NCBI RefSeq assembly: GCF_012978815.1
Contig: NZ_LIWR01000044.1
Span: forward strand, 62,001 to 126,000
Reading direction: 5' to 3'
Source: Campylobacter sp. RM16189
GTDB taxonomy: Bacteria; Campylobacterota; Campylobacteria; Campylobacterales; Campylobacteraceae
DNA: 64,000 nt
Below, in pieces: positions 1 through 10,882 of this stretch. Below the pieces are notes generated by a model. It was not told where the DNA came from. It saw nothing but the letters and a program-made list of their open reading frames with translations, and made no database searches. A program made the position numbers and the translations under genes. Every line of letters begins with the position of its first letter. The stretch's first letter is position 1.

Positions 1-228
1 GCTGCCCGTCTTTGGCATGTCTGAAGGAGAGAGATTTATGATGATTTTTTGAGCGGGAAAGGAGAAATTTTGAGCTAAGAGAGCTGACTTTACCCTTGCT
101 TCGCTCTCTTTGATACTTGTGCTTGCAAGCCCTACGATGCTAAGTGCTGGCAACCCTCTATTAAATGTTGCTTCTACATCAACAATCTTTAAACCATCTG
201 TGTAAGTAGCGCATTTTAGCGATTTCAT
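1..228 (-). CDS. comM: YifB/ComM family Mg-chelatase-like AAA ATPase, N-terminal fragment
   Basis: Reading leftward from the ATG at 226-228, the first 76 residues are visible and the rest lies beyond the left edge. They match the N-terminal Lon-protease-like fold of the YifB/ComM family: a VDVEATFNRGLPALSIVGL stretch, then SIKESEARVKSAL and INLSPSDMPKTG. ComM is a hexameric helicase that promotes branch migration during natural transformation. Its ATG overlaps the TGA of def (ATGA), so it is the distal gene of the leftward tig-clpP-GGDEF-def-comM operon. The AAA and C-terminal Mg_chelatase domains cannot be checked here. Confidence 0.85.
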   Translation of the reverse strand, partial: MKSLKCATYTDGLKIVDVEATFNRGLPALSIVGLASTSIKESEARVKSALLAQNFSFPAQKIIINLSPSDMPKTGS

Positions 229-743
229 AAAGTTTTATTCTTTAACTTCCTATACTCTTTATCAAATTTTTTGCGTTTGTTGTAGCCGATTTTTTCTATA
301 AAAAGATGTCCGTCAAGGTGATCAATCTCGTGTTGTATCGCAACGGCTAAAAGCCCGTCCGCTTCAAGCTCGCACTCTTTGCCGTGCCTATCCTGATAGT
401 TTAAGGTTATCTTTTCGGCACGCTTAACATCCTCATAAAATCCTGGCACGCTAAGGCAGCCTTCTTGAAAAATTTGCTCGCCTTCTTTGCGAACTATTTT
501 TGGGTTGATTATCTCGAGCAGATCGGCTCTTTCTTGGATTTCACTCTCTTCATTGACTAAATTTATAATCAATGCCCGAATCGGATTTCCAACCTGAATA
601 GCAGCTAATCCGATGCCATTTTTTGCTATCATTGTATCATACATATTATCTAAAAAAGTATGTAAATTTTGATCAAAGGTATCTATATCTGCCGATCTTT
701 GATACAGCCTCTTGTCAGGATATGTTAAAACTGCTAACACCAT
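225..743 (-). CDS. def: Peptide deformylase
   Basis: Removes the N-formyl group from nascent polypeptides; a cytoplasmic metalloenzyme. All three signature motifs are present: GIGLAAIQ at residues 43-50, EGCLSVP at 94-100 (metal-binding Cys) and HEIDH at 138-142 (two metal-binding His and the catalytic Glu). At 172 aa it has normal length. It starts 7 bp after the GGDEF gene and overlaps comM by 4 bp, so it is co-transcribed with clpP and tig, grouping co-translational processing with folding and proteolysis. The same neighbourhood occurs in C. jejuni. Confidence 0.97.
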   Translation of the reverse strand: MVLAVLTYPDKRLYQRSADIDTFDQNLHTFLDNMYDTMIAKNGIGLAAIQVGNPIRALIINLVNEESEIQERADLLEIINPKIVRKEGEQIFQEGCLSVPGFYEDVKRAEKITLNYQDRHGKECELEADGLLAVAIQHEIDHLDGHLFIEKIGYNKRKKFDKEYRKLKNKTL

Positions 744-750
744 GATTAAA

Positions 751-1770
751 CTACTTATCCTCTACTATCACGTATTTTGACTTATGTCGTCCGCTTTTTG
801 CAAGCATATCCAATGTATGCGAAAGAACCTCTTCAATAGTTTTTGTGGTATTTAGATCGCAAACCGCTATCTCTATATCTATCTCTATATCGCTTTCAGC
901 TATCAAAAATGTCGTTGTATAGAACATATCGGCAATTCTTTCGCACGCTTTTTTTGCACCTTCTATATCGGTGTGCTTCATAAGCATAGCAAAAATTCCA
1001 TCGCCATAATGTGCTAAAATATCGCTTCTTCTTGATGTCCTAAGAAGAAATCTTGAGATGTTTTTAAGTATCGCCTGCCTATCTCTAACACCTAAAAGAT
1101 TCATCATTTCATCTTTTGGCCTTACAAGCATAAAAGATGATTTATATCCATATTTTTTTACATATTGAAGCTCTGATTCCAAAGTTTTTAAGAAAAACTT
1201 TTTATTATAGAGATCAAATTTAGGATCGTATATGGATTGTTCCTCTACGACTTTAAAAACTCTACTGATCTCTTCATAGTTTAATTTGATAACGTCAATA
1301 TGCTTATTAATTAAAGTATTAAGCTTATCCAAGTCATCATTAAATGCATTAAATACGCTTTGAACTGTAAGTAAATTCGAATTTGCTTCAAGGCTATCTG
1401 AGCGTTTTTTTATAATAGTTTTCATAATTCCAAGGTTTTTATATATAAGTGCGACCGCTTGCAACATGCTTTTTATCTGAGCAAAACTCTGCTTAATCTC
1501 TCGCTCGATGTAAATTTGCCTATAGTCTTCTATTCTACCTATCTCATCTTCAATCTCTATAATCTCGGTAATTTTTTTCTTAAAATCATCAGACTTTTTA
1601 TCAAGCATCTTTTCAAAGAAAATAGAGTAATTTTTAGGAATAGATGGTATATTTTCCTCTATAAGCTCTTTTATAACATCCTCGGAAAACCCATATATAT
1701 TAAACTCTGCAGGTTCCTTGTCTTTTATAGTTACGGTATTTTCAGCCTTCTTCTTATTAACTTTAATCAA
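751..1770 (-). CDS. GGDEF-domain protein with degenerate active site
   Basis: A 339-aa soluble protein with no membrane segment. Residues 1-170 are helical and charged; about 180-335 form a GGDEF fold (SIYDPKFDLYNKKFFLKTLE start, RRSDILAHYGDGIF core, KSGRHKSKYVIVE end). The signature GG[DE]EF is replaced by GDGIF at residues 256-260, so catalytic diguanylate cyclase activity is doubtful. It may bind c-di-GMP or nucleotide, or act as a partner protein. It lies 11 bp after clpP and 7 bp before def, inside the protein quality-control operon. Family assignment is clear; activity is inferred to be lost or altered. Confidence 0.8.
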   Translation of the reverse strand: MIKVNKKKAENTVTIKDKEPAEFNIYGFSEDVIKELIEENIPSIPKNYSIFFEKMLDKKSDDFKKKITEIIEIEDEIGRIEDYRQIYIEREIKQSFAQIKSMLQAVALIYKNLGIMKTIIKKRSDSLEANSNLLTVQSVFNAFNDDLDKLNTLINKHIDVIKLNYEEISRVFKVVEEQSIYDPKFDLYNKKFFLKTLESELQYVKKYGYKSSFMLVRPKDEMMNLLGVRDRQAILKNISRFLLRTSRRSDILAHYGDGIFAMLMKHTDIEGAKKACERIADMFYTTTFLIAESDIEIDIEIAVCDLNTTKTIEEVLSHTLDMLAKSGRHKSKYVIVEDK

Positions 1771-1781
1771 ATTTAACCTCG

Positions 1782-2372
1782 TTATTTAAAGCTTTTCTCC
1801 AAAACTTTATCGATTAGCCCATATTCTTTGGCTTCAAACGAACTCATGAAAAAGTCCCTATCGGTATCTTTTGCTATTTTGCTTAATTTTTGACCCGTGT
1901 TTTTAGCCAAGATAGAGTTTAGAATTTCTTTCATACGCAAAATTTCTTTAGCTTGAATTTCTATATCCGTAGCTTGACCTCTAGCACCGCCTAAAGGCTG
2001 GTGTATCATGATGCGAGAATTTGGAAGTGCATATCTTTTGCCGGGAGTTCCGCAACTTAACAAAAAAGCCCCCATTGATGCGGCTTGACCTATGCAGATC
2101 GTGCAAACATCGGGCTTTATATAGTTCATCGTATCATATATACTAAAGCCGCTTGTGATAACTCCGCCGGGGCTATTTATGTATAGATAGATATCCTTAT
2201 CGGGATCTTCGGCCTCTAAAAACAGCATTTGAGCCACGATAGAAGATGCTATGCCGTCTTCTATCTCTCCGCTTAGCATTACGATACGATCTTTTAAGAG
2301 GCGAGAATAGATATCATAACTTCGCTCGCCCTTGCTTGTTCGCTCGATTACGTATGGGACGTAATAGCTCAT
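1782..2372 (-). CDS. clpP: ATP-dependent Clp protease proteolytic subunit
   Basis: Serine protease that forms the tetradecameric Clp barrel and works with ClpX/ClpA unfoldases. The 196-aa sequence has the nucleophile motif GQAASMGAF, the catalytic-His motif MIHQPLGG and a C-terminal catalytic-Asp region ([20 protein letters not shown]). The [13 protein letters not shown] strand is also typical. The start overlaps the tig stop by 4 bp, indicating translational coupling to trigger factor. Complete and normal. Confidence 0.98.
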   Translation of the reverse strand: MSYYVPYVIERTSKGERSYDIYSRLLKDRIVMLSGEIEDGIASSIVAQMLFLEAEDPDKDIYLYINSPGGVITSGFSIYDTMNYIKPDVCTICIGQAASMGAFLLSCGTPGKRYALPNSRIMIHQPLGGARGQATDIEIQAKEILRMKEILNSILAKNTGQKLSKIAKDTDRDFFMSSFEAKEYGLIDKVLEKSFK

Positions 2373-3748
2373 TTATCCGCCTTTTTTGTTGTCTTTTTTT
2401 CAGTTTTTGGTTCGTCTTTTTCTTTAGCCGCTTTTTTAGGCTCTTTTTCAGCTTTTTCTTCTTTTTTGTCAAACATCTCGTTAAACAGCTTCTCTTCTAT
2501 CATTGACATCTTTATAGCAGGCAAAACTCCTTGATTTTTGTAGTTTTCAAGGTGTTGTTTCGGATCAAGCCCTGATCTGTAAGCCTCAAAATAAACAGCT
2601 TGGATAAGCTCTTGATCGCTTACGGCTACATTTCTTCTTCTAGCAAGCTCATCTATGATAAACGTTAGTTTCACGCTCTTTTGCGCATCTTCGCGGAATG
2701 TCTCACGCTTTTTAGTTAGAGCGTCTTTATCGTCTCTGAAGCTCTTCATCTCATCTTCACTAAAACCGCTCCATGCACCGCGGAATTGCATATCTATCTC
2801 TTGCTCTACGATGTTTTTTGGTATATCGAATTTATACTTTTCTACTATGGCTTCTGCGAATTTCGGCTTAAGCTCTTCATTTACCAGCTTATACTGCTTG
2901 TCAGCTCTGATTTGATCTTTGATTCTCTCTTCAAGAAGCTCAACGCTAGCGTTTTCTTCATTTGGCATAAGTTGTTTTAAAAGCTCTTCGTCTATCTCTT
3001 TTGCTACGTTTTTGCCTTGAATTTCATGCAGTTTTACTTTAAACACAGCCGCTTTGCCTGCTAAATTTGGTGCACCGTACTCGGCAGGAAATGTTACCTC
3101 TACATCTTTTTCTTCACCGACTTTTAGACCGATCATTCCGTCTTCAAAGCCCGGTATAAACTGACCTGAACCTATCTCAAGCACATATCCTTCAGCCTTG
3201 CCGCCATCAAACGCAACGCCGTCTACGAAACCTTCAAAATCAAATTTAGCAAAGTCGCCTTTTTCTAGCTTTTTCTTATCGACTTTCTCAAGCGGAGCTA
3301 CCATCTTTAAAAGCTCGTCTTTTTTCTCGTCAATCTCTTTTTTCATAACGCGAGGAGTTGAAAATTCAGGTATAAGTTCTTCGTATCCGTCCAAATTTAC
3401 GACGGGTTTAAATGAAATTTCTATCTCGGTATCGATAGCGCCCTCTTCTCTTTCGAATTTTATAAACATCGGCTCGCCGATAACCTCATCTGTTTTTCTA
3501 TTAAGCTCTTTTAAAGCGGCGTCTATAAGATCTTTTAAAGCGTCTTGTTCCGCATCGCTAGTTAGCTCTTTTTCGTATCTTTTTAAGACTAAATTTACAG
3601 GCACTTTACCAACTCTAAAGCCTTCCATTTTCATATTTTTAGCTGCTTTTTTAGCAAGATTTTCAAGCTTTGATTTTATCTCTTCGCTTGAGATTTTAGC
3701 CGTTACCGAAGCGTTGGCAGTGTCTATAACTTTGGTTTTGAGTTCCAT
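2369..3748 (-). CDS. tig: Trigger factor, ribosome-associated chaperone/PPIase
   Basis: Ribosome-bound chaperone that meets nascent chains. The 459-aa protein has the N-terminal ribosome-binding domain with the signature FRVGKVP near residue 45, a central FKBP-type domain (about 155-240, [14 protein letters not shown] through [20 protein letters not shown]) and a long helical C-terminal domain. The last roughly 30 residues are very Lys/Glu-rich. It is the first gene of the leftward operon; the folE gene diverges 133 bp away, and the AT-rich gap must hold both promoters. Confidence 0.97.
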   Translation of the reverse strand: MELKTKVIDTANASVTAKISSEEIKSKLENLAKKAAKNMKMEGFRVGKVPVNLVLKRYEKELTSDAEQDALKDLIDAALKELNRKTDEVIGEPMFIKFEREEGAIDTEIEISFKPVVNLDGYEELIPEFSTPRVMKKEIDEKKDELLKMVAPLEKVDKKKLEKGDFAKFDFEGFVDGVAFDGGKAEGYVLEIGSGQFIPGFEDGMIGLKVGEEKDVEVTFPAEYGAPNLAGKAAVFKVKLHEIQGKNVAKEIDEELLKQLMPNEENASVELLEERIKDQIRADKQYKLVNEELKPKFAEAIVEKYKFDIPKNIVEQEIDMQFRGAWSGFSEDEMKSFRDDKDALTKKRETFREDAQKSVKLTFIIDELARRRNVAVSDQELIQAVYFEAYRSGLDPKQHLENYKNQGVLPAIKMSMIEEKLFNEMFDKKEEKAEKEPKKAAKEKDEPKTEKKTTKKADK

Positions 3749-3881
3749 TTATTTCCTTTTAAAAATAAAAATTTTCTAATGAATATATCAAATTTTTCCT
3801 TATTAGTTGTATAAATTTGAAATTTATCAATGCAAAAGGCGCTTTAATGTAAAATGTGGCTAAATTTTAAGGAAATCAAAA

Positions 3882-4469
3882 ATGCAAGAAAATCAGCAAA
3901 AAATTAGCTTTGAAAATTCGGTTAAAAACATGCTTGAGATAATCGGCGAGGACGTAAATAGAGAAGGTCTTATCAAAACTCCCGAAAGAGTTTTTAAGGC
4001 GTTTAAATTTCTAACTCAAGGCTATGAACAAGATCCAAAAGAGGTGCTAAACGACGCGCTTTTTGAAAGTTCAAACAACGAAATGGTTTTGATGAGGGAT
4101 ATTGAATTTTATAGCCTTTGCGAGCATCATCTGCTTCCTATAATCGGGCGCGTTCATGTGGCGTATATACCAGACGGCAAGGTTGTGGGGCTTAGCAAAC
4201 TTCCTCGCATGGTAAATATCTTTGCAAGAAGGCTTCAAATTCAAGAGCAGATGACCGAACAGATCGCAAGCGCGATTCAAGAAGTTATCAAACCAAAAGG
4301 CGTTGGCGTGGTGATAGAAGCAAGGCATATGTGCGTAGAGATGAGAGGAGTTGAAAAGATAAACTCAACCACCACGACTTCAGCGTTAAGAGGAATTTTT
4401 ATCAAAAATGCAGACACCAGAAGAGAGTTTTTCGCTCTTATAAATTCGCCAAAAGAAGTGAGATTCTAG
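3882..4469 (+). CDS. folE: GTP cyclohydrolase I (FolE type)
   Basis: Converts GTP to 7,8-dihydroneopterin triphosphate, the first step of folate (and queuosine precursor) synthesis. The 195-aa protein has the Zn-binding and catalytic motif SLCEHHLLP, then [29 protein letters not shown] and the second Zn-Cys region [11 protein letters not shown]. The ATG follows an AAGGAAATC ribosome site. Its TAG shares one base with the GTG start of fliI, so the two are coupled. This pairing of folate synthesis with a flagellar ATPase is a known Campylobacter arrangement. Confidence 0.98.
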   Translation: MQENQQKISFENSVKNMLEIIGEDVNREGLIKTPERVFKAFKFLTQGYEQDPKEVLNDALFESSNNEMVLMRDIEFYSLCEHHLLPIIGRVHVAYIPDGKVVGLSKLPRMVNIFARRLQIQEQMTEQIASAIQEVIKPKGVGVVIEARHMCVEMRGVEKINSTTTTSALRGIFIKNADTRREFFALINSPKEVRF

Positions 4470-5773
4470 TGAGTTTACAGCGTCTAAAATCCAAGCTAAA
4501 CTCAAATTTATCCCTTTCAAACGTCTTTGGAGTGATAAATAAAATTTCATCAACTACTATTGAAATTTCAGGGCTTCGTCCAAGCATTGGCGATATCGTC
4601 CAGATCGTAGCGCGCGACAAAAGCAAAAGAGGTCTTGGCATGGTTACCGAGATCAAACAAGACGGAGCTTTTATATCGCCGTTTGGATTTGTCGAGGGCT
4701 ACAAGATAGGAGATCTTGTCTATCTAAGCGATCAAGGCATGAAAATCCCTGTCGGCGATGCGCTTCTTGGGCGCGTAGTGGATCCATTTATGAGCCCTAA
4801 AGACGGCAAGGGAGCTATTTATACCGATGATTTTGCTCCCATCATGAAAGCGCCTATTGATGCTATGAAAAGAGGTCTTATAGATGAGATTTTTAGCGTA
4901 GGAGTTAAGAGCATAGACGCGCTTTTAACTTGCGGCAAAGGTCAAAAGCTGGGAATTTTCGCAGGAAGTGGAGTCGGTAAAAGCACTCTAATGGGCATGA
5001 TCGTAAAAAATTCCGAGGCTCCCGTTAAAGTAGTGGCGCTCATTGGCGAAAGAGGTCGTGAAGTGCCCGAATTTATCGAAAAAAACTTGCATGGAGATCT
5101 AAGCGGCACGGTGCTTGTGGTAGCTACAAGCGATGATAGCCCGCTTATGCGAAAATACGGCGCATTTTGCGCTATGAGCGTAGCAGAATACTTCAAAAAC
5201 CAAGGCAAAGACGTGCTGTTTATCATGGATAGCGTGACAAGATTTGCCATGGCGCAGCGCGAGATAGGACTAGCGCTTGGCGAGCCGCCTACATCTAAGG
5301 GGTATCCACCTTCCGTGCTTACGCTACTTCCGCAACTAATGGAGCGGGCGGGAAAAGAAGAAGGCAAAGGCTCTATCACTGCGTTTTTTACGGTTTTGGT
5401 TGATGGCGATGACATGAGCGATCCGATAGCCGATCAAAGCCGCTCCATACTTGACGGACACATCGTGCTAAGTAGGGAACTAACAGACTTTGGAATTTAT
5501 CCGCCGATAAATATCCTAAATTCCGCTTCGCGTGTGATGAACGATCTAATCACGCCCGAACACAAGGCAAACGTGGCTAAATTTAAGAGATTTTATTCGC
5601 TTATAAAAGAAAATGAAATTTTGCTTCGTATCGGAGCTTACCAAAAAGGCAACGACAAAGAGCTTGATGCAGCAATATCAAAGCGAGAATTCATCGATAA
5701 ATTCCTTAAGCAAGACGAAGATGAAGGCTTTAGCTTTGAAAGAAGCGAGGCGATGCTAAGAGAGATAAACTAA
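4469..5773 (+). CDS. fliI: Flagellum-specific type III export ATPase
   Basis: ATPase of the flagellar export gate that energises delivery of rod, hook and filament subunits. The 434-aa protein has a beta-barrel N-terminus, Walker A GIFAGSGVGKSTL, the F1-beta-like segment ALIGERGREVPEFIE, Walker B VLFIMDSVTRFAMAQREIGLALGEPP and the C-terminal export domain. It begins with GTG at 4469, overlapping the folE stop by one base. No terminator is obvious directly downstream; a hairpin near 6029-6058 is a weak candidate. Confidence 0.97.
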   Translation: MSLQRLKSKLNSNLSLSNVFGVINKISSTTIEISGLRPSIGDIVQIVARDKSKRGLGMVTEIKQDGAFISPFGFVEGYKIGDLVYLSDQGMKIPVGDALLGRVVDPFMSPKDGKGAIYTDDFAPIMKAPIDAMKRGLIDEIFSVGVKSIDALLTCGKGQKLGIFAGSGVGKSTLMGMIVKNSEAPVKVVALIGERGREVPEFIEKNLHGDLSGTVLVVATSDDSPLMRKYGAFCAMSVAEYFKNQGKDVLFIMDSVTRFAMAQREIGLALGEPPTSKGYPPSVLTLLPQLMERAGKEEGKGSITAFFTVLVDGDDMSDPIADQSRSILDGHIVLSRELTDFGIYPPINILNSASRVMNDLITPEHKANVAKFKRFYSLIKENEILLRIGAYQKGNDKELDAAISKREFIDKFLKQDEDEGFSFERSEAMLREIN

Positions 5774-7474
<1,701 letters not shown>

Positions 7475-7543
7475 TAAATTTATAAATTTAAAAAGAAGGA
7501 GCTGATTTAGCCAAGTTGCTAAACAAGCCTCAAAAGGAATAAA

Positions 7544-8536
7544 ATGGCAAAACACGATTTAATCGGCGGCTCGATTTGGGATGAATACTCACAAAAAGTT
7601 CAAGACCTAATGAACAGCCCTCGCAATATGGGACAGATCACAGAAGAAGAGGCAAAAGAGCGCGGCGGCAAGCTGATAGTAGCTGATTTTGGCGCTGAAA
7701 GCTGCGGCGATGCGGTGAGGCTTTATTGGTTAGTTGATGAAAAAACAGATATCATCATGGACGCGAAATTCAAAAGCTTCGGCTGTGGAACGGCGATAGC
7801 AAGCTCTGATACTATGGCTGAGCTTTGTATCGGCAAAACGGTTGATGAGGCGGTAAAAATCACAAATATAGATGTAGAAAAGGCGATGAGAGACGATCCT
7901 GAAACTCCTGCCGTCCCGCCTCAAAAGATGCACTGCTCGGTAATGGCTTATGATGTTATCAAGGCGGCTGCGGCAAGCTATAAAGGCGTGGATCCCGATC
8001 ATTTTGAAGATGAGATCATCGTATGTGAGTGCGCTCGCATAAGCCTTGGTACGATACGCGACGTTATCAGGATGAATGACCTAAAAACGGTTGAAGAGAT
8101 AACTCAATACACAAAGGCCGGCGCATTTTGTAAATCATGCATCAAGCCTGGCGGACATGAAAAAAGAGAGTATTATCTGGTGGATATCCTAGCGGAAACC
8201 AGAGCGCAGATGGAAGCTGAAAAGCTAAAAGCCATCGCGGACGCTAAAATTTCAGGAAACGATAGCGATTTGGCATTTGAAGAGCTTACGGTAGTAGGTC
8301 AGCTTAAAGCGGTTGAAGCGGTTATAGATGCCGAAATCCGCCCTATGCTTATGATGGACGGCGGAAATATGGAAATTCTTGATATCAAGAAAAACGACAA
8401 AGGCATTATCGATATCTACATCCGATATCTTGGGGCTTGCTCGGGATGTGCAAGCGGTTCGGGTGGAACATTATATGCGATCGAAAACGTACTACAAGAA
8501 AATTTAAGTCAAAATATCAGGGTTTTACCTATTTGA
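7544..8536 (+). CDS. nifU: Three-domain NifU Fe-S scaffold protein
   Basis: Scaffold on which NifS builds clusters. The 330-aa protein has all three NifU domains: an IscU-like N-terminal domain with Cys-54, Cys-81 and Cys-131, a central Bfd-like [2Fe-2S] domain with Cys-161, 163, 196 and 199 (CECA and CKSC), and a C-terminal Nfu domain with CSGC at 299-302. Domain order and length match NifU of nitrogen fixers and of Helicobacter/Campylobacter, where it serves general Fe-S biogenesis. Nothing is missing. Confidence 0.96.
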   Translation: MAKHDLIGGSIWDEYSQKVQDLMNSPRNMGQITEEEAKERGGKLIVADFGAESCGDAVRLYWLVDEKTDIIMDAKFKSFGCGTAIASSDTMAELCIGKTVDEAVKITNIDVEKAMRDDPETPAVPPQKMHCSVMAYDVIKAAAASYKGVDPDHFEDEIIVCECARISLGTIRDVIRMNDLKTVEEITQYTKAGAFCKSCIKPGGHEKREYYLVDILAETRAQMEAEKLKAIADAKISGNDSDLAFEELTVVGQLKAVEAVIDAEIRPMLMMDGGNMEILDIKKNDKGIIDIYIRYLGACSGCASGSGGTLYAIENVLQENLSQNIRVLPI

Positions 8537-8873
8537 TTTAATGCATACTGACGGCTTTGGAGTTAAATTTGACTTCTAAAAGCCGTCGATCTATCTTTCA
8601 ATGAGCCAAATTTCTTATTAAATAGCTCAAATTTGAAATAATTTATATAATTAAACCGAATTTGGCTGTCTGAATTTATATTTAAATTTTAAATTTGAAA
8701 TATTTATTTTAAACATTTTAGTGATAACATCGCGAATTTACGAAGTTTTTAAAGTATTATCAAAAATCAAATTAAATTATTTTTCTATATAATTTTATTT
8801 TAAGTTTTAGCAAAGCTTAGGCTGTTAAGATTTCATCAAGATTTAAAATCGAACTAAAAACAAAGGATTTAAC
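8537..8873. other. Intergenic region between nifU and mop gene
   Basis: A 337-bp AT-rich gap without a gene. GACGGCTTT (8550-8558) and AAAGCCGTC (8579-8587) form a 9-bp stem with a 20-base loop just after nifU, a possible terminator although no T-run follows. A TATAAT at 8788-8793 is a plausible -10 for the downstream Mop gene, giving a leader of about 75 bases. Confidence 0.45.
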
Positions 8874-9296
8874 ATGTCATTCAGCGCAAGAAATCAACTT
8901 CAAGCCGAAATCACTGAAGTAAAAACAGGTGTTGTAAATTCACTTATCGTAAGCAAACTCGAAGGCGGAGAGATAGTAAAAGCAACAGTTACAGTCGAAT
9001 CTGAAAAAGCTCTTGATCTTAAAGTAGGCAAAAAAGTCGTTTATCTATTTAAAGCCTCAAGTATAATTGTCGCAAAAGGCGAAAACGAGCTTAAATTAAG
9101 CGCAACTAATCAAATCAAGGGTAAAGTTGTTAGCGTTAAAGAGGGTGCGGTAAATTCGGAGATAGACATCAAGATAGCAGGCGGAGATAAGCTAAGCGCT
9201 ATCATCACAAACGAATCCACCAAAAGCTTGGCTCTTAAAGCCGGTGATGATGTAGTTGCGGTTATCAAAGCAAGCCAGATTATTATCGGTGCTTAA
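8874..9296 (+). CDS. Tandem Mop-domain molybdate/tungstate-binding protein (molbindin)
   Basis: A 140-aa cytoplasmic protein made of two Mop/TOBE repeats: residues 3-67 (SARNQLQAEITEV...KASSIIVA) and 73-138 (SATNQIKGKVVSV...KASQIIIG). Both begin with the SARNQ/SATNQ signature of oxyanion-binding Mop domains. The di-Mop layout is that of ModG-type molbindins, which store or buffer molybdate/tungstate. Campylobacter relies on Mo/W enzymes such as formate dehydrogenase and nitrate reductase. It is a single-gene unit ending at the hairpin at 9318-9342. Storage role is known of the family; the exact metal is not visible. Confidence 0.88.
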   Translation: MSFSARNQLQAEITEVKTGVVNSLIVSKLEGGEIVKATVTVESEKALDLKVGKKVVYLFKASSIIVAKGENELKLSATNQIKGKVVSVKEGAVNSEIDIKIAGGDKLSAIITNESTKSLALKAGDDVVAVIKASQIIIGA

Positions 9297-9317
9297 TAAT
9301 TTATATGATTTTATATT

Positions 9318-9342
9318 AGTGTCTGTTGTAAAGACAGACACT
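9318..9342. terminator. Hairpin between convergent genes
   Basis: AGTGTCTGT (9318-9326) and ACAGACACT (9334-9342) form a perfect 9-bp stem with a 7-base loop between the rightward Mop gene and the leftward methyltransferase gene. T-runs on either side are weak, so this is a likely but not textbook bidirectional terminator. Confidence 0.6.
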
Positions 9343-9347
9343 AAGTG

Positions 9348-10145
9348 TTATACGTCAACTCTGATAAAAGCCCAATCCATAGATTGTTGGGAACGGCATG
9401 AGTTATTACTATTAAAATAATCTTTAAGCTTTAAAATTTCATCTTGGTTTAGATCGTTACCAAGACTCCACTCGGTCTTTCGAATCAACTCCTCTGCGCT
9501 TTGAGGAGCACCGGAACTACAAATACTTTTTATATAATCAATCGTCGGCAAATAACCCATTTGAAAGAGTATATTAACAAGATATACAAAATCTGGCTTT
9601 TGTTCCACATCTCGCTCAATAACCTCTAAAATGTCCTCATCCACAAAACTTCCGCCTACTTTAAAAGTGATATAAAGAGTACACTTAGTTTTTGAAAGAA
9701 GTTTTGTTAAAATCGGTTTTATATCATCAACTTCAAGGCAACGCGATGCAAAAACTATATCGCATTCTGGCACATCGCTCCAATCATCTTCGAATGCTTT
9801 TTGAGCAAATTTAACATTAGTAAGACCAAAATCTTTGGCATTCTGAATTGCAAACTCAAGCATTTTAGGTGAAAAATCATATCCGTAAATTTGCTTGACT
9901 TTACTGGCTGCAGCAACACTCAAAGCTCCCGCACCGCAAGCAAAGTCAAGCAAAGAGTCAGCCTCGTTAAAATCTATTTTTGAAATGAAATCCTTGACAT
10001 ACTGGCTCTTTAATACCGCTTCATTAAAGCTTGGAGCCTTTTTATCCCAATCTTTGACTAGTTTTTTACCGAAAGAACTTTTAGATTTTTGCTCTTTATA
10101 TAGTTCGTTAAAATCGATTTTGTCGTAGTTTGATTTTAAAATCAT
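9348..10145 (-). CDS. Class I SAM-dependent methyltransferase of metal-uptake cluster
   Basis: A 265-aa Rossmann-fold methyltransferase: motif I LLDFACGAGALS near residue 83, then the acidic SAM-ribose residue in YGYDFSPKMLEFA, and a CDIVFASRCLEV post-II region. The start overlaps the ABC ATPase gene by 4 bp (ATGA), so it is the last gene of the uptake operon. A WDKKAPSFNEA segment resembles WDKKAANYSRY in the methyltransferase at 20663-21382, suggesting paralogs. Substrate is unknown; by context it may modify the imported chelate or a metallophore. No transporter role is evident in the protein itself. Confidence 0.8.
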   Translation of the reverse strand: MILKSNYDKIDFNELYKEQKSKSSFGKKLVKDWDKKAPSFNEAVLKSQYVKDFISKIDFNEADSLLDFACGAGALSVAAASKVKQIYGYDFSPKMLEFAIQNAKDFGLTNVKFAQKAFEDDWSDVPECDIVFASRCLEVDDIKPILTKLLSKTKCTLYITFKVGGSFVDEDILEVIERDVEQKPDFVYLVNILFQMGYLPTIDYIKSICSSGAPQSAEELIRKTEWSLGNDLNQDEILKLKDYFNSNNSCRSQQSMDWAFIRVDV

Positions 10146-10882
10146 AATTTATCCTTGTATTGTTCGTAATCAATTCCGTAAATTTTATCAATATTTTTAG
10201 AATTTATTAGGCTATCGCTATCGCCAAATTCTAAAATTTTACCATCTTTTAAAAATAGCACTAAATTTGAGACAAATTTAGCATGTCTGGGATAGTGTGT
10301 AGTTTGAACAAAGGTATATCCCTCATCTCTTAGCAACCTGATCATCTCTAAAAGTTTAATCTGATTTCCAAAGTCAAGTCCGTTAGTAGGTTCATCCATA
10401 AATATCACTTTTGCACCCTGAACTAATGTGCGAGCGATATAAGTTAGCTGCCTTTCACCACCGCTTACTCTTGTGTAAGGTTCATCTTTAAGATGCAAAA
10501 CACCCATCTTTTCAAGAGCGTTTTCGGCTAAAATTTTATCATTTTTACTAAAATTTGAAAATAACGGAGTCCTGCAAAGAGCACCCATAAGCGCTATGTC
10601 AAATACCGTATAATCATAGCTTGGCGCATGAGTTTGAGGTATATAAGCGATTATCTTGGCCAAACTATCCTTTGAATATTCGCTTACATTTTTTCCTGCT
10701 ATTTTTACTTCGCCTTCAAATTTTAAAAAGCCTAACATAATACGTAAAAGAGTGCTTTTACCGCTTCCATTTGCACCTAAAATGCTTAAAGTATCGCCTT
10801 CGTTGATAATAAAATTTAATCCATCTAAAATAGTGCGTTTTTTATACGCAAATTTTAAATTTTTAACCTCTACCAACATCAA
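10142..10882 (-). CDS. FecE/BtuD-type ABC transporter ATPase
   Basis: ATP-hydrolysing subunit of a siderophore/cobalamin-family importer. The 246-aa protein has Walker A LGANGSGKSTLLR, the Q-loop in IPQTHAP, the signature SGGERQ and Walker B KVIFMDEPT, followed by an H-loop in TTHYPRH. It overlaps the permease gene upstream and the methyltransferase gene downstream by 4 bp each. Substrate is set by the binding protein and TonB receptor of the same cluster: an iron, nickel or other metal chelate. Confidence 0.92.
   Translation of the reverse strand: MMLVEVKNLKFAYKKRTILDGLNFIINEGDTLSILGANGSGKSTLLRIMLGFLKFEGEVKIAGKNVSEYSKDSLAKIIAYIPQTHAPSYDYTVFDIALMGALCRTPLFSNFSKNDKILAENALEKMGVLHLKDEPYTRVSGGERQLTYIARTLVQGAKVIFMDEPTNGLDFGNQIKLLEMIRLLRDEGYTFVQTTHYPRHAKFVSNLVLFLKDGKILEFGDSDSLINSKNIDKIYGIDYEQYKDKL

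Noticed and set aside
3198..3779. 193-codon open frame on the plus strand opposite tig
   Set aside because: Low-complexity Ser/Phe-rich translation, antisense to a clear trigger factor gene, no ribosome site: a shadow.
4942..5415. 157-codon minus-strand frame inside fliI
   Set aside because: Antisense to the fliI Walker regions; Ser/Pro-rich shadow translation.
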